A stretch of 64,000 nt of DNA. Source: Eunapius fragilis. Taxonomy: Eukaryota; Porifera; Demospongiae; Spongillida; Spongillidae. How positions within the stretch are numbered: the first letter of the stretch is position 1; every line of letters starts with the position of its first letter. Location: NCBI GenBank assembly GCA_963681505.1, contig OY811978.1:9519845-9583844 (forward strand). The letters are read 5' to 3'. The notes under the pieces were generated by a model. That model was not told the DNA's origin. It searched no databases and was given only the letters and a program-made list of their open reading frames with translations. This document shows, one piece after another, positions 13,309-24,002 of the stretch. The translations under genes and the position numbers were made by a program.

Positions 13309-16300
13309 TCACTGAGAGGCGATATCCCCTCTAACTGAAGGGGTTTGTTGGTGGTGTTGTCTAGTTGACCTTCTTGGGTTATCTCGTGTGTACTCTCCAC
13401 CAGTGGGAAGGCGAGGATTCCGGTGCCTTTGCATGGGTTGAGCCGTAATCTTTGCTTCTTCTGAAGGAAGGAGAGGTACTTGGGTGTCAGGCATCGAGGT
13501 TGCCACCTCTATGGTTGGTGAACCTAGAAATGGTTCCATTGGGGCAGCTGATACATCACCTCCAGGGTCTGCATCTTCTTGGGTCCCGTAACGTGGACGA
13601 AGCTGCTCTATATGTCGTCTCCAAGTGCCACCACGTGGAAATACCCTCACATTGACACTGCGGGTGCCAAACACCTTAGTTACTACGGCAGGAACCCATC
13701 TAGCCTCTTTCTCTCGTCTGGGACCACAATAGAGAGCATAGCATGGTGTGCCTATCGAGTATATGGGAGTGACTCTCTCTGGAGGAACCTCTTGAGCTTG
13801 AGACTTAGTGGCTTCCCTGGCCTGCTTGCCTTGAGCAGTGTGTGCTGGAGAAGGAAGGAGAATATCAATTCTGGTCCTGATCTGACGACCATTCAGCAAT
13901 TCACTTGGAGAATAGCCCTCAGCCCGAGGTGTCCGACGATATTGCATTAGGAACTCCTGTAGCGCAGCTCGTGGTGGCAGTGATGATTTGGTGAGAGCCT
14001 GTTTGAAGGTCTGGACCAGACGTTCAGCAGCACCATTGGTGGCAGGATGGTAAGGAGCCCCTGTGAGGTGAATGATGCCTCTCTCTCGACACCAAGCCTG
14101 GAACTCCTCCGATGAGAATGAAGTTGCATTGTCCGACACAATGGTATGTGGATAGCCGAAGTGTGCGAAGTCTTGCTCTAACAACTCCGTGGTGGATTTA
14201 GTGGATGTGGAAGTGGTGGGATGAATGGAAGGATACTTGGAGTAAGCATCAATGAGGATAAGCCAATTGCTTCCCAGAAAGTTGATGGCATGGTCAACAT
14301 GCACGCGACTCCATGGTTTTTCTGGGAGCATCCAGGGGTGATTTGCTGCTTTGGGTGGCTTTTTCTGGTGTTCGGCACAAGTAGTACACCGATGGCAGAG
14401 GTCCATTATCTCAGCATCCATCCCTGGCCAATAGACTGCAGTGCGCGCTAAAGACTTCATTCGCTGCATCCCAAAATGTCCCAAATGAAGAAGTTGCAGT
14501 ACTTGGGGCCTGAGACTTGGGGGAATCACCACTCTTGATCCGTATAGAAGGCAACCATGTGTTGTGGAGAGAGAAACGGACAACTTGCGAAAAATCTCCA
14601 ATGTATCATTTTGCAAACTTCCGTTTGATACGTCCTTAGGTGGCCATCCTTCTCGCGTATAGCGCATAACATTGGCGATGAGCGGGTCCTTTGTTGACTC
14701 CTTAGCCAGTGTTCCTGGGTCAGTAGGATTTAGCTGAAGGCTGACAGTCTTGATGGTGCAGACAGTGTCCACGTCTGCATCACCTTCCTCCCCATCAAAA
14801 TTGACATCTGGCCCCACTGGAAGGCGGCTAAGAGCGTCCGCGTTGCCATGGTCCGACGTTTTCCGATACTCAATCGAATAACTGTACTGACTGAGCATCA
14901 GAGCCCAGCGAGCAAGCCTGTTAGCAGCAAGAGCCGGAGTTGCTTTTGTTGGTCCAAAAAGAGCAATCAGTGGCTTGTGGTCCGTGACCAAAATGAATGT
15001 ACGACCATAAAGAAACTGGTGGAACTTGTTCAAGGCGAAGATTATGGCCAGTGCTTCCTTCTGTATCTGACTGTATCCACGTTGTGTGCTTGTGAGGGTC
15101 TTTGAGGTATTGGCAATTGGACGTTCACTGCCATCACTGTACCTGTGGAAGAGAACTGCTCCCAAGCCCACCTCTGAAGCATCGCATGATATCCCTATGG
15201 GAAGGGAAGGATCAAAATGGACCAGAATGGTGTCAGCAGATAACAGGTCTTTGAGCTTTTGAAAAGCTGCTTGTTCCTCTCTGTCCCACTTCCATGGAAC
15301 CTCTTTCTTAGTCAGACGATGAAGTGGCTCAGTGACTGTAGCCAGGTTGGGCAGAAACTTGCCGTAGAATTGCACCGAACCAAGAAAAGAGCGGAGACCT
15401 GAAACAGATTCTGGAGGTGGCATCATCTTGACAGCATCGACTTTTGGTCCTTTAGCGATCCCCTGTTGAGAAAGGATATGTCCAAGGTACTCAACCGAAG
15501 GCTGGGCAAAGATGCATTTTTCCAGGCGGCAACGAAGACCTTTCATCTCCAGGCGTTTGAACAGAAAACGAAGGTTTTTCAGGTGTTCAGAAGCCGTGGC
15601 CCCACTGACCAAAATGTCATCTATATAGACAGCTACACCTTGGAGGTCACTGGTCAGCTGGTCCATAATTTCTTGGAAATGACCGGGTGCTGAAGTAATG
15701 CCAAAAGGGAGTCGCATCTGAAGTAGGACTCCTCGGTGGGTACTGAGTGCCAATCGCTTCTGACTCTCAGGTGCAAGCATGATTTGGTTGTAGGCATCTG
15801 CCAAATCAATCTTCGAGAAACCATAGCCACCCCCTAACTTCCGCATCAGATCCTCTGGAAGTGGCATGGGATGACGATGTGGTTCCAGTTGCTGGTTCAC
15901 AGTGACAGAGTAATCCCCACAGACTCGAAGTTTAGCTGGTTGTCCGGGAAGGCTTGGTTTGCGAATAGGGACCACGGGTGTTCCATAGTCGTTGAACTGG
16001 GTTGGAAGCCACACCCCTCTTGCAATTCCCGCATCATAGGCTTGGCAGAGGTCCTCCTGGATGGCGAAGGGAACTACACGTGGTTTGCAGAAGATGGGTT
16101 TTGTTTCAGGCTTGAACTTGACTTCCAGTTGGAAATCCTTGAGACACCCAAGTTCAGACTTGAACAGTTCTGGAAATTCCTGACAGAGTTGCCTGCATGC
16201 GTCCTGTAGGGTTGGGTCTGGTCTCAAATCATCGAAGATGGGTCGCACTGATATGGGACCTTCTTGCTTCTCTGCTGGAAGACCCAGAAGTGCAGGTATG

Positions 16301-17613
16301 TTCACGTTAAGCCTGACTATAGCACTGCGTCCCAGAAGGTTGAGTCGGGAAACTTTGGTAACAATGAAATCAACTGATTTGCCCTGGGAACTGTCCCCAC
16401 CCTGAAGTGAGACAACTGTTGTGAATGTGCCCAAGGTGGGTAGTGGTTGTCCATTCGCTACCTCGTATCGTCCTGTGACAGGTGACAGTGCAGGCTTTCC
16501 CAGATCACACCATACGTCGTTAGAGCAGAAGTTGTCCCCGGCACCTGTGTCAACCTCAAAAACGAACTGTTTTCCCTGGATTTGGACAGATTGCTGAAGT
16601 TGGGGAACTGCCTCGATGACCTTGACTGTCTGTATCCGATGGTGCTTAGAGATTGTCTTTACAGGTTGGGTCTGTCTCTGCTTCTTCATACAGACTGCTT
16701 CTAGGTGTCCTAGCTTCTTACAGTACCGACATACGGCTTCTTTGAAGGGGCAATCAACCGACTTGTGGTCTGTCTTCCCACATCGTGGACAAATCCCTTT
16801 TGGGAAGTCTGTCTCCTTGTCGTGGACTTGGTTTATAGGGTGTTCTCCGGAGTCAGGTGAAGGAGATCGTCTACTAGAATCGACCTTGCCGACAGCGCTT
16901 GCTTTCGTCCCATACACAGTCTCCTTTGCCACCTTGGCTGCCTCCTCTGTCTCCATTGCAACTGCAATTGCTTTGGCAAAGGTAAGCTCCTCCTCCTTAA
17001 ACTTGAAGAGTGCCTTCAGGACGGCTTCATTGCTGACGGAGCACATGAACCGGGTGCGCATTGCCTCGTCCAGAGGGTCTTTAATGGCCGCGAAATCGCA
17101 CGTAACAGCGTCCTGACGGATTTGAGCGGCCAACTCTTGAATTGACTCTCCCGGCTTGCGGCACATGGAGGACCAATACTTGAACCGCTCGCGAATGACG
17201 TATCGCGTTGGGTCAAATTGGCCCTTCATATATTCAACAATCTCTTCCAGCGTAAGAGCGTTGATGTCCTTAGCTGGTGACTGCTGGGAGGCGAGGTTAC
17301 TCAGAAGCTTGTAGTTCACTCTCGACTGATTCGTGAGGAAAACCTGCGCTTGTTTATCCGTAGGAATTGAGTTAGCTCCCACAAAGGTTTGGAACCTCGC
17401 CCAGTAATCGTCCCACAATTCTGCCGTTGGATCGAACGGGACAAAACTGGGAATGACAACTAACGGCGCCTTTGGGGGTTGCTCCCGATTGTCCGTGTGT
17501 CCGATAAACGCAGCGATTAGCGCCTCCGTCTGTTTTCTTCCTTCCTCCATTTGCTTCTGCTGCGCATCTATCTGCCTTTTCAGTAGCTCGATCAGTTGTG
17601 CTGTCTCTGCCAT
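13309..17613 (-). CDS. Gag-Pol polyprotein of a Ty3/gypsy retrotransposon
   Basis: A 1434-codon ORF with gag and pol fused in one frame. In order it shows an N-terminal coiled coil (residues 1-40), a capsid-like region (50-230), two CCHC zinc knuckles (C275-C288 and C295-C308), an aspartic protease active site DTGA (355-358), reverse transcriptase with KIDLADAY (601-608) and YIDDIL (663-668), and RNase H with D811, E853 and D878 ending in NADALSRLP. Integrase follows, with an HHCC finger (H1043, H1046, C1076, C1079) and a DDE triad D1107, D1161, E1197 (D-35-E spacing). A GPF-like C-terminal region comes before HIEQLRPRY. All catalytic residues are present and no stop or frameshift is seen. 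The ATG at 17613-17611 follows the primer-binding region closely. It resembles the K02A2.6-like gypsy proteins common in invertebrates. There is no env and no recognised chromodomain. Confidence 0.97.
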   Translation of the reverse strand: MAETAQLIELLKRQIDAQQKQMEEGRKQTEALIAAFIGHTDNREQPPKAPLVVIPSFVPFDPTAELWDDYWARFQTFVGANSIPTDKQAQVFLTNQSRVNYKLLSNLASQQSPAKDINALTLEEIVEYMKGQFDPTRYVIRERFKYWSSMCRKPGESIQELAAQIRQDAVTCDFAAIKDPLDEAMRTRFMCSVSNEAVLKALFKFKEEELTFAKAIAVAMETEEAAKVAKETVYGTKASAVGKVDSSRRSPSPDSGEHPINQVHDKETDFPKGICPRCGKTDHKSVDCPFKEAVCRYCKKLGHLEAVCMKKQRQTQPVKTISKHHRIQTVKVIEAVPQLQQSVQIQGKQFVFEVDTGAGDNFCSNDVWCDLGKPALSPVTGRYEVANGQPLPTLGTFTTVVSLQGGDSSQGKSVDFIVTKVSRLNLLGRSAIVRLNVNIPALLGLPAEKQEGPISVRPIFDDLRPDPTLQDACRQLCQEFPELFKSELGCLKDFQLEVKFKPETKPIFCKPRVVPFAIQEDLCQAYDAGIARGVWLPTQFNDYGTPVVPIRKPSLPGQPAKLRVCGDYSVTVNQQLEPHRHPMPLPEDLMRKLGGGYGFSKIDLADAYNQIMLAPESQKRLALSTHRGVLLQMRLPFGITSAPGHFQEIMDQLTSDLQGVAVYIDDILVSGATASEHLKNLRFLFKRLEMKGLRCRLEKCIFAQPSVEYLGHILSQQGIAKGPKVDAVKMMPPPESVSGLRSFLGSVQFYGKFLPNLATVTEPLHRLTKKEVPWKWDREEQAAFQKLKDLLSADTILVHFDPSLPIGISCDASEVGLGAVLFHRYSDGSERPIANTSKTLTSTQRGYSQIQKEALAIIFALNKFHQFLYGRTFILVTDHKPLIALFGPTKATPALAANRLARWALMLSQYSYSIEYRKTSDHGNADALSRLPVGPDVNFDGEEGDADVDTVCTIKTVSLQLNPTDPGTLAKESTKDPLIANVMRYTREGWPPKDVSNGSLQNDTLEIFRKLSVSLSTTHGCLLYGSRVVIPPSLRPQVLQLLHLGHFGMQRMKSLARTAVYWPGMDAEIMDLCHRCTTCAEHQKKPPKAANHPWMLPEKPWSRVHVDHAINFLGSNWLILIDAYSKYPSIHPTTSTSTKSTTELLEQDFAHFGYPHTIVSDNATSFSSEEFQAWCRERGIIHLTGAPYHPATNGAAERLVQTFKQALTKSSLPPRAALQEFLMQYRRTPRAEGYSPSELLNGRQIRTRIDILLPSPAHTAQGKQAREATKSQAQEVPPERVTPIYSIGTPCYALYCGPRREKEARWVPAVVTKVFGTRSVNVRVFPRGGTWRRHIEQLRPRYGTQEDADPGGDVSAAPMEPFLGSPTIEVATSMPDTQVPLLPSEEAKITAQPMQRHRNPRLPTGGEYTRDNPRRSTRQHHQQTPSVRGDIASQ

Positions 17614-17637
17614 CCTGCCGACTACGCCACAAAATCC
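17614..17637 (-). other. Probable primer-binding site / 5' leader of the gypsy element
   Basis: This 24-bp leader lies between the 5' LTR and the gag ATG and reads on the element strand ggattttgtggcgtagtcgg followed by cagg. TGGCGYAGTCGG-type sequences occur at this place in many metazoan gypsy elements as the tRNA primer site. I cannot assign the tRNA. Confidence 0.5.
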
Positions 17638-17855
17638 TGTCGTGTTTTCTCGGAAATCAGGATTTCAAATGAATAAGATTACAGGGAATCAAAGGGCACA
17701 GTACAGGCACAACTATAAATCAGCTAACAACTACAGCTAGTGTACGCTAAAACAGAGAAAAAGAAGTGACTCAGAACACGTGGTGTAAGTGTTAAATACT
17801 CCAAATTGCGCATGTGCAAGCAAACATAATGGCTTCAGGTTACATGGTCAGAACA
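17638..17855 (-). repeat. 5' LTR of the gypsy element
   Basis: 218 bp, the partner of 13060-13277. It would hold the element's promoter. I see no clear TATA box that I would defend. Confidence 0.95.
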
Positions 17856-17860
17856 GTGTT

Positions 17861-19578
17861 CAGCCGGACGGCTGCCAGATGGCTTGTGTTGTTATGGGTA
17901 TGAAATACCATTGTGTGCACTGTAGTGGCCCTAAGGGGGCAGGTAACTTCTCAGGTTGAACATGAGGCCAATTGTTCCTTAATGATCACTACCACACAGG
18001 TGAAGCTGAAGACCCTCTACCCCGGAACTGCTGTTATATTTTTGTTGTTGTCCAGAGCAGCATGTAAGGAGGTTTTTTCCTCACACAGTGAGGTTTTTTC
18101 CCCTGAGGTGGTGGGGCCCACCACCTCTGAATGAATTAGGTTCAAATCAACAATAGCTGTAGGTAGTTGGCCCCTGCTCTGAGTGTCGTCTATGTGGTGA
18201 CTATATATGTTCTACGTTCGTGGATATACATTGGATGTGGTTTGTGTTGTCTGTATGTCCTGTTCATGAGTGCTATACACTGTTATATATATTCAGCCTA
18301 GTTGGCAGTCGTGCACAGGTGACGCTGCACCAAGAGTTGTCAATATGCATGTCGTAAGGGTGGTGTACATGTACGAGGAGGGAGGATGGATTCAACATCA
18401 GTCAAGCTTGTTTTTAATTTCTCTAAAGCAGCCACAATCACCAATGTGATTAACTCCTGAAATGCAGCACACGTGTTTGAACTTCCATGTATGTAAAATA
18501 AATAAACTGCAACTGTGTAATGTTACTTGAATAAGTTATACATCCCATGCATGCACATTAGGATTGCATCCTTGGAGGAATGGGAAAATGTTAGTATGGA
18601 ATGCCACCTGCCGAGATACCTTTGAACCTTCATACCTTGCCAGATCAACCAGTGGGTCTAGTCTAGTCGCTGCTTCAGGAAGAAAATACATCTAAATATG
18701 AGTACTTAGACCACAGTTATATGTTTTGCCCAGTTTACTCCTTTCTTAAAGAATCTTTGGTAGCAATTGTCAATTGCCATACAGAAGGGCAATGCTGTTT
18801 CATACATACCTAATATGGATTAGTATAATTTTTCTGTAAGCTCTTGTATCATAATATAATCTTACAATAACAACTTTATCTAAAGCATCACAAGGGTCAC
18901 ATTAATTTAGTCTGTCATAAATGTAACATTTAGTGTTGTACTTGTGCTAACTCAGTCTAAATACAGTTTAAGTTCTTAATGAATTGAAAACATATATTAT
19001 TTTAAATATAAAACAAGTTCACTAATACATAAAGAGGATGAAATATGATAATTGTAATGTGAATACTGCAATGCCTATAGTTCATCAGGAATACAGCTCC
19101 ACCCACTGGAAGACATCACTGGGGTTGCTTGGAACAGACAGGTGTGCAAAGAGGAGGGGAAGGAGTGAGGAAGGGGGGGGGGGGGGAATGGCTAGCCATT
19201 GAAATCCAAACCCCTGAGTTGCGTATTATAACGCCGGTAAGCTTAGTGCGATAATGTTGCCATGATAATCACATGACCGTGTTTTATTTGTGCATCAAAC
19301 AGCGTACAGAAATCAGAAAGGGTTGTACACCTGGTTCAACTACAGCTGCATGAGAGATGTCTGGCCTAACACACTACCCAGTGGCAACAGCCCTCTCAAT
19401 TTATCAGCACATACAACATCCAGGGACTGGACATGTTCGTACTGCTGGCAATGAAGGCAGAATAACCTTACGAGTTGCACATGTAGTAGGGATTCGGGAT
19501 CGAACCATCTTTTTCTCCAGCCCTTATTGTTATCGCTGGTACGCTGTTATCCTTGTTCACGAGTCAACCTTGCGTGTT

Positions 19579-19590
<12 letters not shown>
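17861..19590. other. Intergenic, no gene seen
   Basis: A/T-rich single-copy-looking DNA after the LTR element. It holds only short unsupported ORFs and a G run at 19174-19187. Confidence 0.5.
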
Positions 19591-19620
<30 letters not shown>

Positions 19621-19656
19621 GGGGGGGGGGGGGGGGGGGGGGGGGAGGGGGGAGTC
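19591..19656. repeat. Poly-G tract
   Basis: About 60 bp of G interrupted by two or three A residues. Poly-Gly/poly-Pro ORFs across it are artefacts. No gene is seen from 19657 to 20390. Confidence 0.95.
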
Positions 19657-20397
19657 TGTTTTAGACAGAATCTTGCCAAAGATGGCGCGGCACGTTCACA
19701 CGTACTGCACCCGGTAATGCAGTTGGATGCATTTCTAATAAACAAACAGAAGATAGAGACAAAGTTTTCATGCAGCTTCCAACACGCATATACCTGTACC
19801 TTACAGCAGCTCTCAACTTTGTTACAACGCACTGCTAGTGATAAGACGGCCTCCCCGTTGAAACCACTTGTTCTATTTTTAGAACGCTTCCCGTGTCCCT
19901 CCGTAAAACGTGTAAATATATATATATATATAATACATAATTTCACCCGTGACACGAACTTTTTTTTAGCGTAAGCATCAAAAAGGATAATTTGGTAAAA
20001 TATAAATGAGCATAATTATGGCGGTGTTCACCTCCCATAGATATAACGTTACCACACTGTGAATATTAAGGCTAACGGTATGTACGGGTTGTGTAGAATT
20101 CCACAAATTCTGACCCTGTTAACGCGCCATACTGAGTAGGGTAGTAGTGGGTAGTCAAGGCATATGTATCTCCGTATAAGAACGTTGAAGGACAATTGAC
20201 GGATAGGCGTGCTGAAAGGACTAAGGAGCACAAGCTCAAAATGGCCGCCGCGGTTCTCAGTATACATATACACTTACATTTATCGAAGCATTTTGTGGCC
20301 TGGCTCTCTGAACAGTGAGGTATGAGTCTTTCACGAAAGGAGAAACTTAGCCTTTATTGTAGAGTCGTTTTTAGCAAAGAAGTTGAATTGTTATCAT

Positions 20398-20631
20398 GGG
20401 CGCCCCCAGCTTTACTGGAAGGGGGGGGGGGGGGGGGGGGGGGGCCAGGATAGGGCAAGGGGGCACCATTTGACAGTCGCGTATACGTTGTCCGCTTTCG
20501 GCCGATTCAACCAGTGGGGGGAAGGGGGGGGGGGGGGGGGGGGTGCTGTCCGCTTTCAGCCAATTCAGCCAGTGGCCTGGGGGTGTGCATGTATGTAAAC
20601 AAGGGGGGGGGGGGGGGGGGGGGGCGCCCCC

Positions 20632-20663
<32 letters not shown>

Positions 20664-20670
20664 CTAGGGA
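20398..20670. repeat. Cluster of G and C homopolymers, possibly a decayed TIR element
   Basis: G runs at about 20419-20444, 20526-20543 and 20604-20624 and a C run at about 20635-20664. A unit 'gtccgctttc(g/a)gcc' is repeated between them. The outer sequences gggcgcccccagc and ctagggacgct might be remnants of hAT-type ends. The G run and the following C run could form a hairpin. Confidence 0.6.
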
Positions 20671-20916
20671 CGCTTATGGTTATAGCGTCACGCGGTTATC
20701 TTAGTCAAACTAACGATACAACATACATATGTGTACCCGTCCACATATATATATATATACTGCGGACTATAAAATTCGTCCACATTGCGTAACCGATTAG
20801 CTATATATAGCGCGCGTGCGCATGTGACTGGTAGGAATAGCATACCTGTTTATTTATTAAATACACGCTGCATGCAGCAGTCATGATCAGTTGATCACTC
20901 TAATTATAAGGTCGAC

Positions 20917-21860
20917 CGCGGCAAATGACGAAAGGCGGCAACGGAGTAGCGGACAGCAAAAGCGTGTCGGAAATAGAAGCAATGAAACTACAAAGCGGTC
21001 CATCCTTCCAAAGGGACTTTTTTGTTGCTAAAGATGGCAGCAACACATGTGACAACCGGGAATCGCGACATACAACGCCGGAGAAGGACATAAAAAGACT
21101 ATCGCCCATACCACAATGCACTATTCTGTGATTGCAACAGTTTTCCACTGGTATACATCACTTGTCGTCTCCGATCCAACTATAATGATTCATTCATTGT
21201 CTCAGTCAGTTTTGAGTATGTATCCCGCCATGATGTATACACTGCTGTATATGTTCATTATTGTATTTATCAGAAGGCAATGGTTGCCCCACACACAGAG
21301 AATGTAGCTACCAAATCAATTCTTTTATAGCAAAGCTAAGCTGCGCGCGTGTGTATACATGCAAAACCGGCCCCATTACTGCACGAACTTACTAACCGCA
21401 GCATCTAATTGGTACACCTTATATGGACCCGAGCACAGGGGGGGATGTGTCTTGGTGGTTTGACTCGGGCTAGACGAGAGTCGTGGACGCACGTGTTTCG
21501 CTCCGTGGAGAAAACCGACGGTGATGTATATATTACTGTATAACCCTACATGATGCATGCGTGGGATACACAAGTAAAAAAAAACCTTTCTTTATACAAG
21601 AACGTTGGTGGCTAGTGCGGTAGATTCTAGTGTTATCTTCTGATTGCGATGAAGTGATAAGCTAGCGCGATTCATTTCCCCGCGACACGAGTTAAATTTT
21701 CTTAATGACATTCCATTGTCAGGTGTAGGTCGCTCTCCTCCGTCCTTGTTCACCACATGATCATGTGAGCCTCTGGCTACAGTATGCACAGCAGCGCGTG
21801 CTCTGTATATTACGTCATACATTCCTCCACATCAAAAGAACAACACCGCAAAGCATAAGT
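20917..21860 (+). repeat. Interspersed repeat 'R', copy 1
   Basis: The block at 20917-21130 (caatgaaactacaaagcgg, gcaacacatgtgacaacc) is shared with 31545-31760 and, inverted, with 37265-37518. The block at about 21405-21470 and the tail at about 21830-21870 (caccgcaaagcataagtcc) are shared with 31851-31930/32115-32165 and 37525-37580/37635-37690. The open frames are short and differ between copies, so I do not call a gene. Confidence 0.7.
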
Positions 21861-22029
21861 CCCCGGGAAAGTCCCATGCATACAGCGAGGGATTTTTTTT
21901 ATTGCATGCGTATTGACTGACGTAAATCACACTCCTCCCCCCCCCCACTACAGCGGGGAAAAAGAAAGAACATGCACTAGAATATAATTTCTACAACTGT
22001 CATTAATAACGTTCTGCTGGTTTACATGT

Positions 22030-23060
22030 TCTTTGCGGATACCTCCGATGAGGCAGCAATCTCTCTGTACCCTCACAAACTTGCGCTTGATCCTGCTCGA
22101 CTCTGGGATCCATCCTTAGTCAGATTTGTCCACAACAGGTTCCTGGACTTGTTACTTAGAGGAAACCTTCTGTGCCCGGACTCCTCTACCGGATCTGGTA
22201 TGTTCAGATTTGTTACACTTACACATCCACCTTTTGGGGGGTTCTGCCACATCAAAACTGAATTCAGAATTGCCCAGGAACATTTGATTTGACCTTATGC
22301 CTTTTCCACACCCTAGCAAATTGTGTTTGAATACTAAAAGACACAGGTCCTGATTACTTTACAATAAACCTTTTACACCAGGCTGGTCCCTTGCCATAAT
22401 TTCTAATCCAAACTTCCTGTCCCAAGTGGAACTCTAGCTCTTTGCTGTGAGTATTATGTTGCTCTTTCCGTGCAGACTGTTAACGTAAAAACCTGTGCTC
22501 GCACATCAGGCCTTCAGGAGATCAAGATGAGAACGTAATTCTCTCCCCACGAACAGAACACTCGGTGGCGTATATTAGTCGTAGCATTATAAGTCGACAA
22601 AAATGCCACCAATCTCGTCTCCAGACAAGGCTCATCCTGTCCGGGCTGTCATTGCCCTTTTGAAAGTCTGTACAAAATGTTCTGCAAACCCATTTGAAGC
22701 TGGATGACCTGATATGCTTCACATTATTTGATAACAGAAAAGACTCAGCAGACACAAACTGCGGGCCATTATCACTGACTATCTGTTCAGGAATTTAATA
22801 TCGGGCAAACAAATGTTTCAATATCACCACAGCTCTTGCAGTGGTGGTGCATGGCCGACATTTCAAACACCTCTGGCCATTTAGAGTGCGCATCCACAAC
22901 TTCTACTACTGTAAGCCACATTGTACCGCAAAACAGGCCAGCAAAATCAACATGCACTCTCCCCATGGTCAATCTTGCCACGCCCAAAGATGAAAGGAGC
23001 TACTCCTCCACCCACATGCTTATCCAATGGCATTTCGTTCCTGCACGTAGAACCATGCTA
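22030..23060 (-). pseudogene. Ty3/gypsy integrase relic
   Basis: Minus-strand fragments read like the integrase core of a K02A2.6-type gypsy element: RVHVDFAGLF and VVDAHSKWPEVFEMSA (22950-22840), a VSDNGP-like remnant with VSAESFLLSNNVKHIRS (22760-22700), TTxxC/RNT-like remnants, and a tail with WDRKFGLEIMA (about 22400). The finger-proximal LPLDKHVGGGVA lies at 23040-23000. Several stops and frameshifts are present. It belongs to the same old family as 6872-7135 and 35325-35570 and is unrelated in age to the intact element at 13060-17855. Confidence 0.78.
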
Positions 23061-23165
23061 ATGGTTGGCACGTAGAACCATGCTAATTGTTTGTCTATAG
23101 ACAAACCATTAGCATGGTTCTACGTATAGACAACCATTAGCATGGTTCTACGTGCAGGAACGAAT
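23036..23165. repeat. Cluster of short inverted and direct copies of one 20-bp segment
   Basis: The segment around 'gtagaaccatgctaatg' (part of the gypsy HANADSL coding stretch) occurs four times, twice in each orientation, and forms a hairpin centred near 23097. The single-copy arrangement is seen at 7100-7130 and 35555-35585. Confidence 0.8.
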
Positions 23166-23817
23166 TTCAACATCATACTGACATAGGCAGACAATAACAA
23201 TGCCAATGCAACGCTGTAAATATGCAGCTGTTAAAGGGGGTACCCCAGTTTTTGGACCCAAGATAGTTCCCAGCGGTTGGTGGTCAGTCACTTTGTTGTG
23301 GAATTGATGTTTAAAACTGTGCTTGAATTCTTCACTTACTTATAGCCCTATGTTGCAGGATGGTTGAACATCAGTTGTAAGTGCTCCATACCCACCGGGC
23401 CAATGTAGGAAATGGATGGCCGCATGCAAGTGGTAAGAAGGAATTTCCTCCCCCAGTCCCTCCCCCCACATTCCTTGAAGCATTTATGTGTAGCTTCTGC
23501 ACTTAATTACCCACTATACACGCTGCTAAACACTGCACACTACTTTTTTAAAAAGCAACAGTAAGGTCTCGTGGCCTTAGTCAGGTTCAGTGAATGTGTT
23601 ATTTGTATATCACATACTAGCAATTTTTGTAAAATAAAAAACCAGCCCTGCATGGCATTCAAAGAGTTAAGCCAATCAATACTGTCTGTTTCAAAATATT
23701 TCTAAGAAACTGATTTCATGTGTTGAAGGACTACAATGGATGCTACGTCAGTTATAGGCCGAGTGCACAAGCATATCTGATTAATTATGCCGGCGCTTAT
23801 TTTCTTCAAGTCAAATT
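23166..23817. repeat. Segmental copy C with repeat 'D'
   Basis: Colinear with 35585-36190 plus 36240-36318, and with 7130-7700. It is interrupted at 23818 by a transposon and resumes at 27845. Confidence 0.75.
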
Positions 23818-24002
23818 GGGGGGGGGGGGGGGGGGGGGGGTTATTCTGCTTGTTTTTTAAATTTCTTGTTTCTACCCCTCTGAAAATATGTACTGGGTCA
23901 CACTGAATGTGAAAATATATTTCAATGAATTTTTAACCCCTCATAACCCCCCTGTATATACCCCTTGAAGTTCGCACGTGAATATAGTTTTGCCGCGAAT
24001 TA

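Larger units (their letters stand above)
13060..17855 (-). mobile_element. Complete Ty3/gypsy-type LTR retrotransposon
   Basis: The element is 4796 bp in minus orientation. Its two 218-bp LTRs (13060-13277, 17638-17855) start TG and end CA and differ at a single position that I could find (acatggtg versus acgtggtg). The 5-bp target duplication GTGTT lies at 13055-13059 and 17856-17860. A primer-binding-like stretch follows the 5' LTR and a purine-rich tract precedes the 3' LTR. One uninterrupted gag-pol ORF fills the interior. LTR identity, the perfect TSD and the intact ORF indicate a very recent insertion and a potentially active copy. Confidence 0.97.

Noticed and set aside
13452..17740. 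Other ORFs of 60-166 codons within the gypsy element
   Set aside because: Shadows of the 1434-codon gag-pol frame or of the LTR.
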